NCBI RefSeq assembly: GCF_900105925.1
Contig: NZ_LT629791.1
Span: 5,550,001-5,614,000 of the forward strand
DNA length: 64,000 nucleotides
Reading direction: 5' to 3'
From: Jiangella alkaliphila
GTDB taxonomy: Bacteria; Actinomycetota; Actinomycetes; Jiangellales; Jiangellaceae
The notes beneath the pieces were generated by a model. It worked only from the letters and a program-made list of their open reading frames with translations. It ran no database searches and had not been told where the DNA came from. The translations under genes were made by a program, and so were the position numbers. This document shows positions 53,795-62,254 of this stretch, piece by piece; position 1 is the stretch's first letter, and each line of letters opens with the position of its first letter.

Positions 53795-54289
53795 GGCCTC
53801 GTCCCCTCCTCTCGCGCCGGCGCGAAGACTCGCACTCCGGCACGCTCGTTCGGTTCATCGCGACGGGGGTCGGCCGTCGCGCCTGGTGCCCACCGGCCTA
53901 CCGCCACCCGCCGTGCGCTTGCGCGAACGTCAGGACCGACGACGAAGGACCGTGCTCAGGGCACGCGAATTTGACCCAGCGGAACTGGGCCGCTCACCAG
54001 TGTACGGGACGGCGCCGTCCCACCTCCAATGACCAGCAGATCCACCCATGCGGCTCTTGTGCCCGACTTCTCGGGCATAACGCGCTTCTAGTCGGTTGGA
54101 GTCGCTGCTCGCGGTCGCCGACGTCCTGGGCTGCACAATCGCCCTCGTCCCCCGGTCCGAGGTCGGCGGTGGTCGTGCAACGGTGTGAGCGTCGTTCATG
54201 GGCGGCGCTGCACCGCCTCGGCGAACTGACCCCCGGCTGACCGCTCGGCGTTCACCGCGGGTTCACGGCGGTGCGCTTGGCTGTCGGGC
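53795..54289. other. 495-bp non-coding interval upstream of rpsB
   Basis: This interval between divergent rpsB and the HupE-N-like gene holds the rpsB leader (about 200 nt), the rpsB promoter with a 16-bp palindrome, and a hairpin TGCCCGA-CTTC-TCGGGCA (54060-54077). The leader also contains CCCAG/CTGGG (about 53975-53989). No gene is evident. Confidence 0.7.
53999..54029 (-). promoter_or_regulatory. rpsB promoter with 16-bp palindromic spacer
   Basis: On the minus strand TGGAGG (54023-54028), an 18-bp spacer and TACACT (53999-54004) form a promoter. The spacer contains the perfect palindrome GGGACGGCGCCGTCCC (54006-54021), a possible repressor site or DNA-shape element. The predicted leader to rpsB is about 198 nt. 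Confidence 0.5.
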
Positions 54290-54904
54290 GTGCTTCCCGC
54301 CCACCCGTTCGGCCCGCCCCTGGTCGCCACTCTCGCCGCCGACGGCGAGCAGGTCACGCTGCAGTGGGAGGCGGCCGACGACGACTGGGTGTCGCTGGGC
54401 GAGCACGTCGGAGCGTTCGACGTGCCCGACGCGGACTCGTTGACCGGCGCGGAGCTGCTGGCCCAGTCCCCCGGCGTCACCGACTACCTGCTGGAGCACC
54501 TGACGGTGACGCAGGACGGCGCCGCCTGCGCGGGCCGCATCGACGCCATCGACCCGCTGGGTGAGGGCGCGCGGCTGGTGTTCGACTGCGCCGCGCCGGT
54601 CACCGAGGTCGAGCTGACGGTGTCGGCGCTGACCGACATCAACGAGAGCTACCGGACGGTGGTGTCGACGGAGGGGTCGGAGGCGCAGACGCTGTTCACC
54701 GCCGGCACCGCGACGCAGCCGTGGGACTTCACGGCCGGCGACGGGACGTCGTCGGGGCTGCCGCTGCTGATCGCGGCCGGCGCGCTGCTGCTGATCGGCG
54801 CCGTCGCGGGCGTCCTGTGGTGGCGACGCTCGGCCGCCAAGGCCGACGCGTCCGCCGACGCCCCCGACGCCCACCCCGTCGAGGAGCCGGTCACCGGTCC
54901 GTGA
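54290..54904 (+). CDS. HupE/UreJ N-domain-like protein with C-terminal membrane helix
   Basis: This 204-residue protein begins at GTG with [14 protein letters not shown], which resembles the mature N-terminus of the exported domain in front of HupE/UreJ-2 proteins. The matching features are [31 protein letters not shown] and [13 protein letters not shown] single hydrophobic helix ([20 protein letters not shown]) and a charged tail end it. No Sec signal precedes it; only short in-frame sequence with a stop lies upstream, so the signal may have been lost or frameshifted. Function unknown. It overlaps the convergent ABC ATPase gene by 14 nt. Confidence 0.65.
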   Translation: MLPAHPFGPPLVATLAADGEQVTLQWEAADDDWVSLGEHVGAFDVPDADSLTGAELLAQSPGVTDYLLEHLTVTQDGAACAGRIDAIDPLGEGARLVFDCAAPVTEVELTVSALTDINESYRTVVSTEGSEAQTLFTAGTATQPWDFTAGDGTSSGLPLLIAAGALLLIGAVAGVLWWRRSAAKADASADAPDAHPVEEPVTGP

Positions 54905-55847
54905 CGCCGTGCAGGTGGCAGGCCGCGGCCTGCTCCGGCCCGGTCGGCTGCAGCACGGGGTCGTGGTCCGGGCACGGCTCGAACGCCTTCGGGCAGCGGG
55001 TCCGGAACCGGCAGCCCGACGGCGGATCGGCCGGGCTGGGCACGTCGCCGGTCAGGACGATCCGCCGCCGCGTCCGCTCGCGCGTCGGCTCCGGCACCGG
55101 GACCGCCGACACCAGCGCCTCCGTGTACGGGTGCGCGGGCGCGGACGACACGGAGGCGCCCGCGCCGAGCTCGACGACCCGGCCCAGGTACATGACGGCG
55201 ACACGGTCGGCCACCTGCCGCACGGCCGCGAGGTCGTGCGAGACGAACAGGTAGGTCAGGCCGAACTCGCGCTGCAGCCGGACCAGCAGGTTCACCACCT
55301 GCGCCTGCACGGACACGTCGAGCGAGGCGATCGGCTCGTCGCACACGACGAAGTCCGGCTCGCCGGCCAGCGCGCGAGCGATGCCGACCCGCTGCCGCTG
55401 CCCGCCGGAGAACTCGTGCGGGTACCGGCCGCCGAGATCCGGGTTCAGCCCGACGACCTCCATCAGCTCGCCGACGCGGGCCCGCCGGGCGACGCGGCCG
55501 CGATGCAGGCCGTGGATGGCCAGCGGCTCGCCGATCGACTCCGCGACCGTCCGCCGCGGGTCCAGCGACGCGTACGGATCCTGGAAGATCATCGCGGTCC
55601 GCCGGCGCAGCGCCCGCAGCTCGCGCCGTCCGGCGGCCGTCACCTCCAGGCCGTCGAACTCCACCGTCCCCTCCGTCGGCTCGACCAGCCGCAGCAGCGC
55701 GTTGCCGAGCGTCGACTTGCCGCAGCCGGACTCGCCCACCAGGCCCAGCGTCTCGCCGCGGCGGACCTCGAGGTCGACGCCGTCGACGGCGCGCACCGGG
55801 CCGAAGTGCACCTTCAGGCCGCTCGCCCGCACCAGGACGTCGCTCAT
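54891..55847 (-). CDS. peptide ABC transporter ATP-binding protein (OppF/DppF type)
   Basis: This 318-residue ATPase has Walker [10 protein letters not shown], signature [15 protein letters not shown], Walker [13 protein letters not shown] and switch [14 protein letters not shown]. The Opp-type C-terminus has [13 protein letters not shown]. Walker B has Cys before Asp-Glu (VVCDEP), a common variant. Its ATG overlaps the OppD stop (ATGA). It is the last gene of the second oligopeptide ABC operon. Confidence 0.95.
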   Translation of the reverse strand: MSDVLVRASGLKVHFGPVRAVDGVDLEVRRGETLGLVGESGCGKSTLGNALLRLVEPTEGTVEFDGLEVTAAGRRELRALRRRTAMIFQDPYASLDPRRTVAESIGEPLAIHGLHRGRVARRARVGELMEVVGLNPDLGGRYPHEFSGGQRQRVGIARALAGEPDFVVCDEPIASLDVSVQAQVVNLLVRLQREFGLTYLFVSHDLAAVRQVADRVAVMYLGRVVELGAGASVSSAPAHPYTEALVSAVPVPEPTRERTRRRIVLTGDVPSPADPPSGCRFRTRCPKAFEPCPDHDPVLQPTGPEQAAACHLHGVTDR

Positions 55848-56848
55848 GCGCGCTCACCACCGGCGACGTAGAAGCTGGCGGCGCGGTGCTCGGCGGCGCT
55901 GCCCGGCACGGGCGCCAGCGGCGGCGGCTCGGTCGCGCAGCGGGCGTCGGCGCGGACCGGGCAGCGCGGGTGGAACGCACAGCCCGGCGGCAGGTCGGCC
56001 GGGTCCGGCGGCAGGCCGGGCATCGTCACCAGCTCGTCCCGCTCGCGGGCCGGTCGCGGGTCGTCCACGACCGGCAGCGCGCCGAGCAGGCCGCGCGTGT
56101 ACGGGTGCGCGGGCCGGCCGAACAGTTCGTCGACGGCGCCCTCTTCGACGCAACGCCCCGCGTACATGACGACGACGTGGTCGGCGATGCCGGCGACGAC
56201 GCCGAGGTCGTGGGTGATCCAGACGACGCCCATGCCGTGCTCGTCCTGCAGCTTCTCGATCAGCTCGATGATCTGCGCCTGGACCGTGACGTCGAGCGCG
56301 GTCGTGGCCTCGTCGGCGATCAGCACCTTCGGGTTGCCGGCCAGCGCGATCGCGATCATGACCCGCTGGCGCATGCCGCCGGAGAGCTGGTGCGGGTACG
56401 CGCGCAGCCGGGTGGTCGCGTCGGGGATGCCGACCTCGGTGAGCAGCTCCGCGGCGCGTGAGCGGACGCCGTCGCCGGACACCTTCTCGTGCGCCCGCAG
56501 GGCCTCGCCGATCTGCCGCTCGATGGTCAGCACCGGGTTGAGCGAGGTCATCGGGTCCTGGAAGACCATGCCGATGCCGGCGCCGCGGACCTTCCGGAGG
56601 TCTTCCTCGGAGCGGCCGATCAGCTCGTCCCCGTCGAAGATCGCGCTGCCCCTGACGTCGGCGGTGCCGGGCAGCAGGCCGAGCAGCGCGAGCGAGCTGA
56701 CGCTCTTGCCCGACCCAGACTCCCCGACGACGGCGAGGGTGCGGCCCGGGTGCAGTTCGAACGAGAGGCCGTTGACGACGCGCGCGGGACCGCGGCGGGT
56801 GCGGAACGCGACGTGCAGGTCGTCGACGGCGAGTAGCGGCGTGGTCAT
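55844..56848 (-). CDS. peptide ABC transporter ATP-binding protein (OppD/DppD type)
   Basis: This 334-residue ATPase has Walker [10 protein letters not shown], signature [15 protein letters not shown], Walker [12 protein letters not shown] and [14 protein letters not shown]. The C-terminus has [16 protein letters not shown] 56848 overlaps the upstream permease stop (ATGA); the longer open frame is only shadow of the permease gene. It pairs with OppF to power the transporter. Confidence 0.95.
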   Translation of the reverse strand: MTTPLLAVDDLHVAFRTRRGPARVVNGLSFELHPGRTLAVVGESGSGKSVSSLALLGLLPGTADVRGSAIFDGDELIGRSEEDLRKVRGAGIGMVFQDPMTSLNPVLTIERQIGEALRAHEKVSGDGVRSRAAELLTEVGIPDATTRLRAYPHQLSGGMRQRVMIAIALAGNPKVLIADEATTALDVTVQAQIIELIEKLQDEHGMGVVWITHDLGVVAGIADHVVVMYAGRCVEEGAVDELFGRPAHPYTRGLLGALPVVDDPRPARERDELVTMPGLPPDPADLPPGCAFHPRCPVRADARCATEPPPLAPVPGSAAEHRAASFYVAGGERA

Positions 56849-57708
56849 GCAGACACCCCCGTGCCCGCCATCGCCTGACGTTGCCGCGGGTCGAGCACGT
56901 CGCGCAGCGCGTCGCCGAGGACGTTGAAGGCCAACACCGTCACGAAGATCGCCAGTCCCGGGAAGACCGCCATCCACCAGGCCTGTTCGACGAAGCCGCG
57001 GCCCTCGGCGAGCATCCGGCCCCACGACGGGTCCGGCGGCTGGGTGCCGAGGCCGACGAAGCTCAGCGCGGCCTCCGAGAGGATCGCGAACGCCAGGCTG
57101 ATCGACGTCTGGACGATGATCGGCGCGGTCACGTTCGGCAGCACATGCCGGCCGATGATGCGCAGGTCGCCGGCGCCGGCCGAGCGGGCCGCCTTCACGT
57201 AGACCTCCTCGCGGACGCTGAGCACGCTGGCCCGGGTGATGCGGGCGAAGATCGGCGTGTAGACGATGCCGATCGCGATCATCGCGTTGGTCGAGCCGGG
57301 GCCGAGGATCGCCAGCACCGCGATCGCCATCAGCATCGCCGGGAACGCGAACAGCACGTCCGACAGCCGCATCAGCACGTCGTCGACCCAGCGGCCGTAA
57401 TAGCCGGCCAGCAGGCCGATCAGCACGCCGGCGACCAGCGAGATCCCGACCGCGACGGCCCCGACCCGCAGCGACACCTCGGCGCCCAGGATCACCCGCG
57501 ACAGCACGTCGCGGCCGAGCTCGTCGGTGCCGAACCAGTGGTCGCCGCTCGGGCTCTGCAGCCGGTTGGACACGTCGGTCTCGGTGGCGCTGTGCGGGGC
57601 GAGCTGCTCGCCGAGGAACGCCGTCAGGACGAGTCCGGCCAGGATGACCGCCGCGACGATCGCCGTCGGGCCGCGGAACAGCAGCCGCAGCGTCTCGCCG
57701 GCCCTCAT
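56845..57708 (-). CDS. peptide ABC transporter permease (OppC/DppC type)
   Basis: This 287-residue permease has about six helices. The family segments WFGTDELGRDVLSRVILGAE and the EAA loop KAARSAGAGDLRIIGRHVLPN are present, and it ends with the usual GDALRDVLDPRQR. ATG 57708 overlaps the OppB stop (ATGA). It forms the channel with OppB. Confidence 0.93.
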   Translation of the reverse strand: MRAGETLRLLFRGPTAIVAAVILAGLVLTAFLGEQLAPHSATETDVSNRLQSPSGDHWFGTDELGRDVLSRVILGAEVSLRVGAVAVGISLVAGVLIGLLAGYYGRWVDDVLMRLSDVLFAFPAMLMAIAVLAILGPGSTNAMIAIGIVYTPIFARITRASVLSVREEVYVKAARSAGAGDLRIIGRHVLPNVTAPIIVQTSISLAFAILSEAALSFVGLGTQPPDPSWGRMLAEGRGFVEQAWWMAVFPGLAIFVTVLAFNVLGDALRDVLDPRQRQAMAGTGVSA

Positions 57709-58658
57709 CGCGCGCCCCGGTAGGTGATGCGCGGATCCAGCCGCGCGTAGGCGAGGTCCACGACCAGGTTGACCAGCAGGAAGATGACGGCGAACAGCAG
57801 CACCGCGCCCTGCAGCACCGGATAGTCGCGCGACTCCACCGCCTGGAAGGCCAGCTGCCCGAGGCCCGGCCAGGCGAACACGTACTCCACCACGACGACG
57901 CCGGACAGCAGGTAGGCCAGCTGCACGCCGCCGACCGTCACCAGCGGGACCAGCGCGTTGCGCAGCACGTGCCACGTCAGCACGTCACGGGCGCGCATCC
58001 CCTTGGCCCGGGCGGTCCGCACGTGGTCCTGGCCGAGCGACTCCAGGACCGACGAGCGGACGAACCGGGTGAGGATCGCGCCGCTGGAGACGCCGGCGGT
58101 GATGGCGGGGAGGATCAGGTGCCTCAGCCAGTCGCCGGGGTCCTCGGTGAGCGGCGTGTAGCCCGACGACGGCAGCCAGCCGAGCGTCCCGGCGAACACC
58201 AGGATGAGCATGATGCCGAGCCAGAAGTCCGGCACGCTCAGCCCGGCCTGGCTGGAGAGGCTGGCGAACCAGTCGACCGGCTTGCGGGGGTTGAGCGCGG
58301 ACAGGGTGCCCAGCGGGATGGCGATGAGCAGGGCGACCAGCGTGGCGCCGATCGCGAGGGACAGTGTGGCGGGGACGCGTTCGACGATCAGCGACAACAC
58401 CGTCTCGCCGGTGCGGAAGCTGACCCCGAAGTCGCCGGTGAATGCGTGGCCGATCCAGGTGACGAACTGCTGCGGCACGGGATCGTCGAGGCCGGCCCGT
58501 TCCCTGAGTGCTTGATAGGTCTCAGGGTCGGCCTGCTGGCCCAGCGCGGCGCGGATCGGGTCGCCCGGCACCAGCTGCATGATCGCGAAGACCAGCACGC
58601 TGACACCGAGCAGCACCGCGACCGACTGAGCCAGCCGCCGCAGCGCGTACCGCGTCAC
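57705..58658 (-). CDS. peptide ABC transporter permease (OppB/DppB type)
   Basis: This 317-residue permease has the DppB N-terminus (YALRRLAQSVAVLLGVSVLV, FAIMQLVPGDP), the EAA loop ARAKGMRARDVLTWHVLRNA, and VFAWPGLGQLAFQAVESRDY near the end. GTG 58658 overlaps the stop of the binding-protein gene (GTGA). Confidence 0.93.
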   Translation of the reverse strand: MTRYALRRLAQSVAVLLGVSVLVFAIMQLVPGDPIRAALGQQADPETYQALRERAGLDDPVPQQFVTWIGHAFTGDFGVSFRTGETVLSLIVERVPATLSLAIGATLVALLIAIPLGTLSALNPRKPVDWFASLSSQAGLSVPDFWLGIMLILVFAGTLGWLPSSGYTPLTEDPGDWLRHLILPAITAGVSSGAILTRFVRSSVLESLGQDHVRTARAKGMRARDVLTWHVLRNALVPLVTVGGVQLAYLLSGVVVVEYVFAWPGLGQLAFQAVESRDYPVLQGAVLLFAVIFLLVNLVVDLAYARLDPRITYRGAR

Positions 58659-60217
58659 TCCGGGAGCCTCACGGTCTCGAAGTTGATCGCCTTGTCAGCG
58701 CGGATCTCGTAGCCCTCCAGACCCGGCGCCCACGCCTGCACGACGTCAGGGTTGTACAGGTACAGGTAGCTGACGTCGTCGACGATCAGCTCGGCCGCCT
58801 GGTCGTAGAGCGCCTTGCGGGCGTCCTGGTCGGTCTCCGCCGCCGCCTGGTTGAGCAGCGTGTCGACCTCGGGGTTGCAGTAGCCCTGGAAGTTCGACGT
58901 GCCCTCGCAGAGATGCTGCGCGTGGTAGAAGCCGAACGGGTCCAGGTTGCCCAGCCAGCCGAGCAGGAACGCGTCGTAGTCGCCGGCGGCCTGGCGGTCC
59001 AGCCACGTGGCGAACGCCTCCTGCTCGATGCCGACCTCGACGCCGACCTCGGCCAGCTGTGCCTGGATGACCTGGGCCGCCTGAACGGTCTCGGGGTACT
59101 CGTCGGTGACCATGAGGGCCATGGGCTGGGGGCTGCTCGTGCTGTTGGCCCCGATGAGTTCGGTGGCCTGGTCCGGGTCGTGGTCGAACGGGGCGTACTC
59201 GTGGTACCAGCGGCTCTGCTCCGGGATGGCCGCTTGGTTCGTCGTCGCGGCGCCGAATCTGGCCGCTTCGGTGACCTCGTCGCGGTCGATGCCGAACGCG
59301 ACGCCGCGGCGGAAGTCGCGGTTGTCGAACGGCGGTCTCGTCTGGTTCATCGCGAGGTACCAGTAGTCGACGCTCGGGGTGACGCCCAGCTCGACCTCGT
59401 CGTCGCCCTCCAGGCCCTCGATGTCCTGCGGCGGGACGTTGTCCGTCCAGTGGACGTCGCCCGACCTCAACGCCGTCAGGGCGGCGGCCGGCTCGCTCAC
59501 GTACTGGAACTCGACGCCGTCGACGAGGGCCGGCTCGCCCCAGTACTCGTCGTAGCGAGCCAGGGTGACGCCGTTCGCGCCGGCCTCCTCGAGGGTGAAC
59601 GGGCCAGTGCCGACGGCGGTGGTCGCGAGGTCGGTGGCCTCGGCGGCGCCCTCGGGGATGATCGACATGCCCTTGAAGCCGCCGATGTTGTCCAGCAGCG
59701 CCGGGGTGGGCGCGCTGAGCGTGATGGCGACGGTCTGCGGGTCCGGCGCGTCGACGCTCGCGACGCTGGCGAAGCGGTAGGCGTTGGCCAGCTGCTCGGT
59801 GATGATGCGGTTGTAGGAGTAGACGACGTCGGCGGAGTCGAACGCGCTGCCGTCGTGGAACGTGACGCCCTCGCGGAGGGTGAACGTCCACGTGAGGCCG
59901 TCGTCGCTGGTCGTCCACTCGGTCGCGAGGCTGGGCTGGAACTCCCCTTCCGCGTCCGGGACGACAAGGGTGTCGTAGACGTTCTCGAGGATCTGGAAGC
60001 TGGCGTAGGCCTGGGTCTTGTGCGGGTCGAACTGGTCGGGCTGGGCGCTGATCGCGGCGATCAGCGTGCCGCCGCCGTCGCCGTTCGGGGCGTCGCCCTC
60101 GTTTCCCGAGCCGCCCGGTTCGTCGACATCGACGTCGTCCCCGCCGCCGCAACCCGCGCTGACCAGCGCGACCACCGCGAGAGCGGCCGCATGACCACGG
60201 ACCTTTCCACGATTCAT
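58655..60217 (-). CDS. ABC transporter substrate-binding lipoprotein (peptide type, family 5)
   Basis: This lipoprotein of about 520 residues captures oligopeptides outside the membrane. MNRGKVRGHAAALAVVALVS and lipobox SAGC give a lipid-anchored protein, unlike the helix-anchored binding protein of the other operon. SBP_bac_5 features include DGLTWTFTLREGVTFHDGSA and VAFGIDRDEV. ATG 60217 is preferred for a normal signal length; ATG 60229 is the alternative. It is the first gene of the operon. Confidence 0.94.
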   Translation of the reverse strand: MNRGKVRGHAAALAVVALVSAGCGGGDDVDVDEPGGSGNEGDAPNGDGGGTLIAAISAQPDQFDPHKTQAYASFQILENVYDTLVVPDAEGEFQPSLATEWTTSDDGLTWTFTLREGVTFHDGSAFDSADVVYSYNRIITEQLANAYRFASVASVDAPDPQTVAITLSAPTPALLDNIGGFKGMSIIPEGAAEATDLATTAVGTGPFTLEEAGANGVTLARYDEYWGEPALVDGVEFQYVSEPAAALTALRSGDVHWTDNVPPQDIEGLEGDDEVELGVTPSVDYWYLAMNQTRPPFDNRDFRRGVAFGIDRDEVTEAARFGAATTNQAAIPEQSRWYHEYAPFDHDPDQATELIGANSTSSPQPMALMVTDEYPETVQAAQVIQAQLAEVGVEVGIEQEAFATWLDRQAAGDYDAFLLGWLGNLDPFGFYHAQHLCEGTSNFQGYCNPEVDTLLNQAAAETDQDARKALYDQAAELIVDDVSYLYLYNPDVVQAWAPGLEGYEIRADKAINFETVRLPE

Positions 60218-60396
60218 ATCAGCACACATACCCGTCTACTCGCATCGTTCACACCAGCTACGTCACACCCGTCTCCCTTTCGACCCTTCCGGCCGAGGGG
60301 GTGGGGTCGTCCAGTCGAGCCCCGCGCCGGCCCGCCTTCGTTGCCCTTTCGTGACCCACCTGTGAGCGGATCGCTCGGCGTGTCGCGTCCGCCGAG

Positions 60397-60434
60397 TTGT
60401 CCACAGCCCCGACGACTTCGCCGACTTGTCCCCA
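60397..60434 (+). promoter_or_regulatory. two DnaA-box-like sites
   Basis: TTGTCCACA (60397-60405) matches the actinobacterial DnaA-box consensus, and TTGTCCCCA (60426-60434) is one mismatch away in the same orientation. They lie between the divergent binding-protein and M23 genes. They might titrate DnaA or regulate transcription, but chance is possible. Confidence 0.3.
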
Positions 60435-60485
60435 AATCCGCTCCGGCCCGCTGCCCCACTTCGATCCGGCGCGGAGGCTCGCAGC

Positions 60486-61553
60486 ATGACCTCTCTTCTC
60501 GCCGCCCTCCTCCTCATCGGCTGCCTGTCCGCGGCCCCGCCCTCGACCGCCGCTCCGCCCGTCGCCGCCGGCAGTTCGGCGCGCGCTGCGTCGGCGTCCG
60601 CGGAGGTCCCCATGCCCCCGCCGAGCGCCGGCTGGGTCTACCCGGTCGGCCCACCCGGTGGTCCGGTCGACGTCGTCCACGGCTTCGATCCGCCGGATCA
60701 GCCCTGGCTGGCCGGTCACCGCGGCGTCGACCTCGCCGTGACCGCTGGCGCCGAGGTCCGCGCCGCCGGTCCGGGCACCGTCAGCTACGCCGGACCACTC
60801 GCCGGCCGCGGCGTCGTCGTCATCGATCACGGATCTCTGCGCACCACTTACGAGCCGGTCACCCCGGCAGTCGCCGTCGGGGACGAGGTCGGCGCCGGGC
60901 AGCCGATCGGGACGCTGGAGCCGGCCGGGAGCCATTGCGCGCCCGCCGCCTGCCTGCACTGGGGCGCGCGCGAGGGCGAGCGGTACACCGACCCACTCGC
61001 GCTGGTCGGCGGCGGACCGGTCCGGTTGCTCCCGCTCGGCCCGCGGACCCTCACCGGTGACCCACCCCCGCCTCCGTCGCAACCGCCCTCGTCAGGCGGG
61101 CTGGCCTGGCCGGTCGCCGTCCCATCCGTCACGTCGCCGTACGGGATGCGGGTGCACCCGATCACCGGCGAGCACAAGCTGCACGACGGCGCCGACCTCG
61201 CCGCAGCCTGCGGTGCGCCGATCCGGGCAGCAGCGTCGGGCCGCGTGACCGACGCCGGCGTTCGCGGGGCCTACGGGCTGCAGCTCTCCGTCGACCACGG
61301 CCGGATCCGCGGCACCCCGCTCACCACGTCGTACAGCCATCTGTCGGCGTTCTCGGCGACGGCCGGCCAGCCGGTCCGGGCGGGCCAGGTGATTGGGCGG
61401 GCCGGCACCACGGGCCTCTCGACCGGCTGCCACCTGCACTTCATGCTCTACGCCGCCGGCCTGGTCACCGATCCCGTGCCGTGGCTGCCCACGTCGTCGT
61501 CCGCCGCGACAAGTTACCTTGCCAAGGCAATCCGCGAGGGATACCGTCGTTGA
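60486..61553 (+). CDS. secreted peptidase with two M23 (LytM) domains
   Basis: This 355-residue exported cell-wall peptidase family protein has signal MTSLLAALLLIGCLSAAPP, then two M23 domains. The first (about residues 50-180; HRGVDLAV, TTYEPV, CLHWGAR) lacks the His of Y.HL and the first His of HLH, so it is degenerate and may bind without cutting. The second (about 200-345; LHDGADL, TSYSHLSAF, GCHLHFMLY) has all zinc and catalytic residues. It probably cleaves peptidoglycan cross-links. ATG 60486 has GGAGG upstream. The next gene overlaps its stop. Confidence 0.92.
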   Translation: MTSLLAALLLIGCLSAAPPSTAAPPVAAGSSARAASASAEVPMPPPSAGWVYPVGPPGGPVDVVHGFDPPDQPWLAGHRGVDLAVTAGAEVRAAGPGTVSYAGPLAGRGVVVIDHGSLRTTYEPVTPAVAVGDEVGAGQPIGTLEPAGSHCAPAACLHWGAREGERYTDPLALVGGGPVRLLPLGPRTLTGDPPPPPSQPPSSGGLAWPVAVPSVTSPYGMRVHPITGEHKLHDGADLAAACGAPIRAAASGRVTDAGVRGAYGLQLSVDHGRIRGTPLTTSYSHLSAFSATAGQPVRAGQVIGRAGTTGLSTGCHLHFMLYAAGLVTDPVPWLPTSSSAATSYLAKAIREGYRR

Positions 61554-61777
61554 CAGACCCATTCATCGCACCCAGCGCCCGCAAACACGGAATCGCCGAC
61601 GACGACCTGCTCCACGCCTACCGTTGTGCGATCCGAGACGAAGACCAGGACGAGCAGATCGTGCTGTTGATCGGGCCCGACCGATCGGCTCGGCTACTGG
61701 AGATCGCCGTCCTCCGATCCACCCGCGGACCAGTGATCATCCACGCGATGGCCGCCCGACCGAAGCCCCTACGGTGA
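61550..61777 (+). CDS. small protein, possible toxin of a toxin-antitoxin-like pair
   Basis: This 75-residue protein starts at TTG 61550, overlapping the M23 stop (TTGA), with GAGGGAT about 8 nt upstream. It reads TDPFIAPSARKHGIADDDLL, then HAYRCAIRDED and LLIGPDRSARLLEIAVL, ending PVIIHAMAARPKPLR. This pattern of a KHGI helix, two strands and a closing I-H-AM-AR helix is like BrnT/HigB-type small toxins of actinobacteria. A helix-turn-helix gene overlaps its stop. Family assignment is tentative. Confidence 0.65.
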   Translation: MTDPFIAPSARKHGIADDDLLHAYRCAIRDEDQDEQIVLLIGPDRSARLLEIAVLRSTRGPVIIHAMAARPKPLR

Positions 61778-62055
61778 TGCCCATGCCCATGTCCCTCGAA
61801 GAAGCCCTGCAACATGCCGATGAGCTCGCCCGCCGCATCGAGGAGCGCGAGCCCGACCAGGACCACTGGAGAGACGCCCGGTCGCTGGCCGCCATCTATC
61901 GAGCCGTCCAGGCGCGTGCCCAGGCGGAGCGTGACATCGTCGAGGCCGTCGCCGAGGCCCGGCGGACGGGACATCCGTGGTGGCTGATCGGGTCGTACCT
62001 CGGCACGTCCGGTGAGGCGGCCCGGCAGCGGTATGGCAAGCTGATCGCCGCCTGA
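61774..62055 (+). CDS. small helix-turn-helix protein, possible antitoxin
   Basis: This protein of 92-93 residues starts at GTG 61774 or ATG 61777, overlapping the preceding stop. The N-terminal half is a charged helix (LEEALQHADELARRIEERE). The C-terminal half has HTH-like spacing, AVAEARRTGHPWWLIGSYLG then TSGEAARQRYG, as in small actinobacterial antitoxins or regulators. The tight coupling with the upstream small gene suggests a toxin-antitoxin-like pair with the toxin first. Confidence 0.65.
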   Translation: MMPMPMSLEEALQHADELARRIEEREPDQDHWRDARSLAAIYRAVQARAQAERDIVEAVAEARRTGHPWWLIGSYLGTSGEAARQRYGKLIAA

Positions 62056-62254
62056 CGATGACGGGCTGATGTCACAGCCGTCACATTCGTGCGCATCGAG
62101 CGGAATCGGTTGTGCCGCGGATCACCACTGGGCACCCTGGAGTGATCCACTTCACTGGGGACTGACGTCGAACCGTGCGGTCGGCCGGAACAGCCGAGCC
62201 TCGGCGGGGCACGTCTGTGTCCCCGACCTCTCGCGTCCGGAGCTGACGTCCGCC

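Noticed and set aside
60397-60434. Replication origin
   Set aside because: Only two DnaA-like boxes are present; dnaA, dnaN, gyrB and an AT-rich unwinding region are absent.
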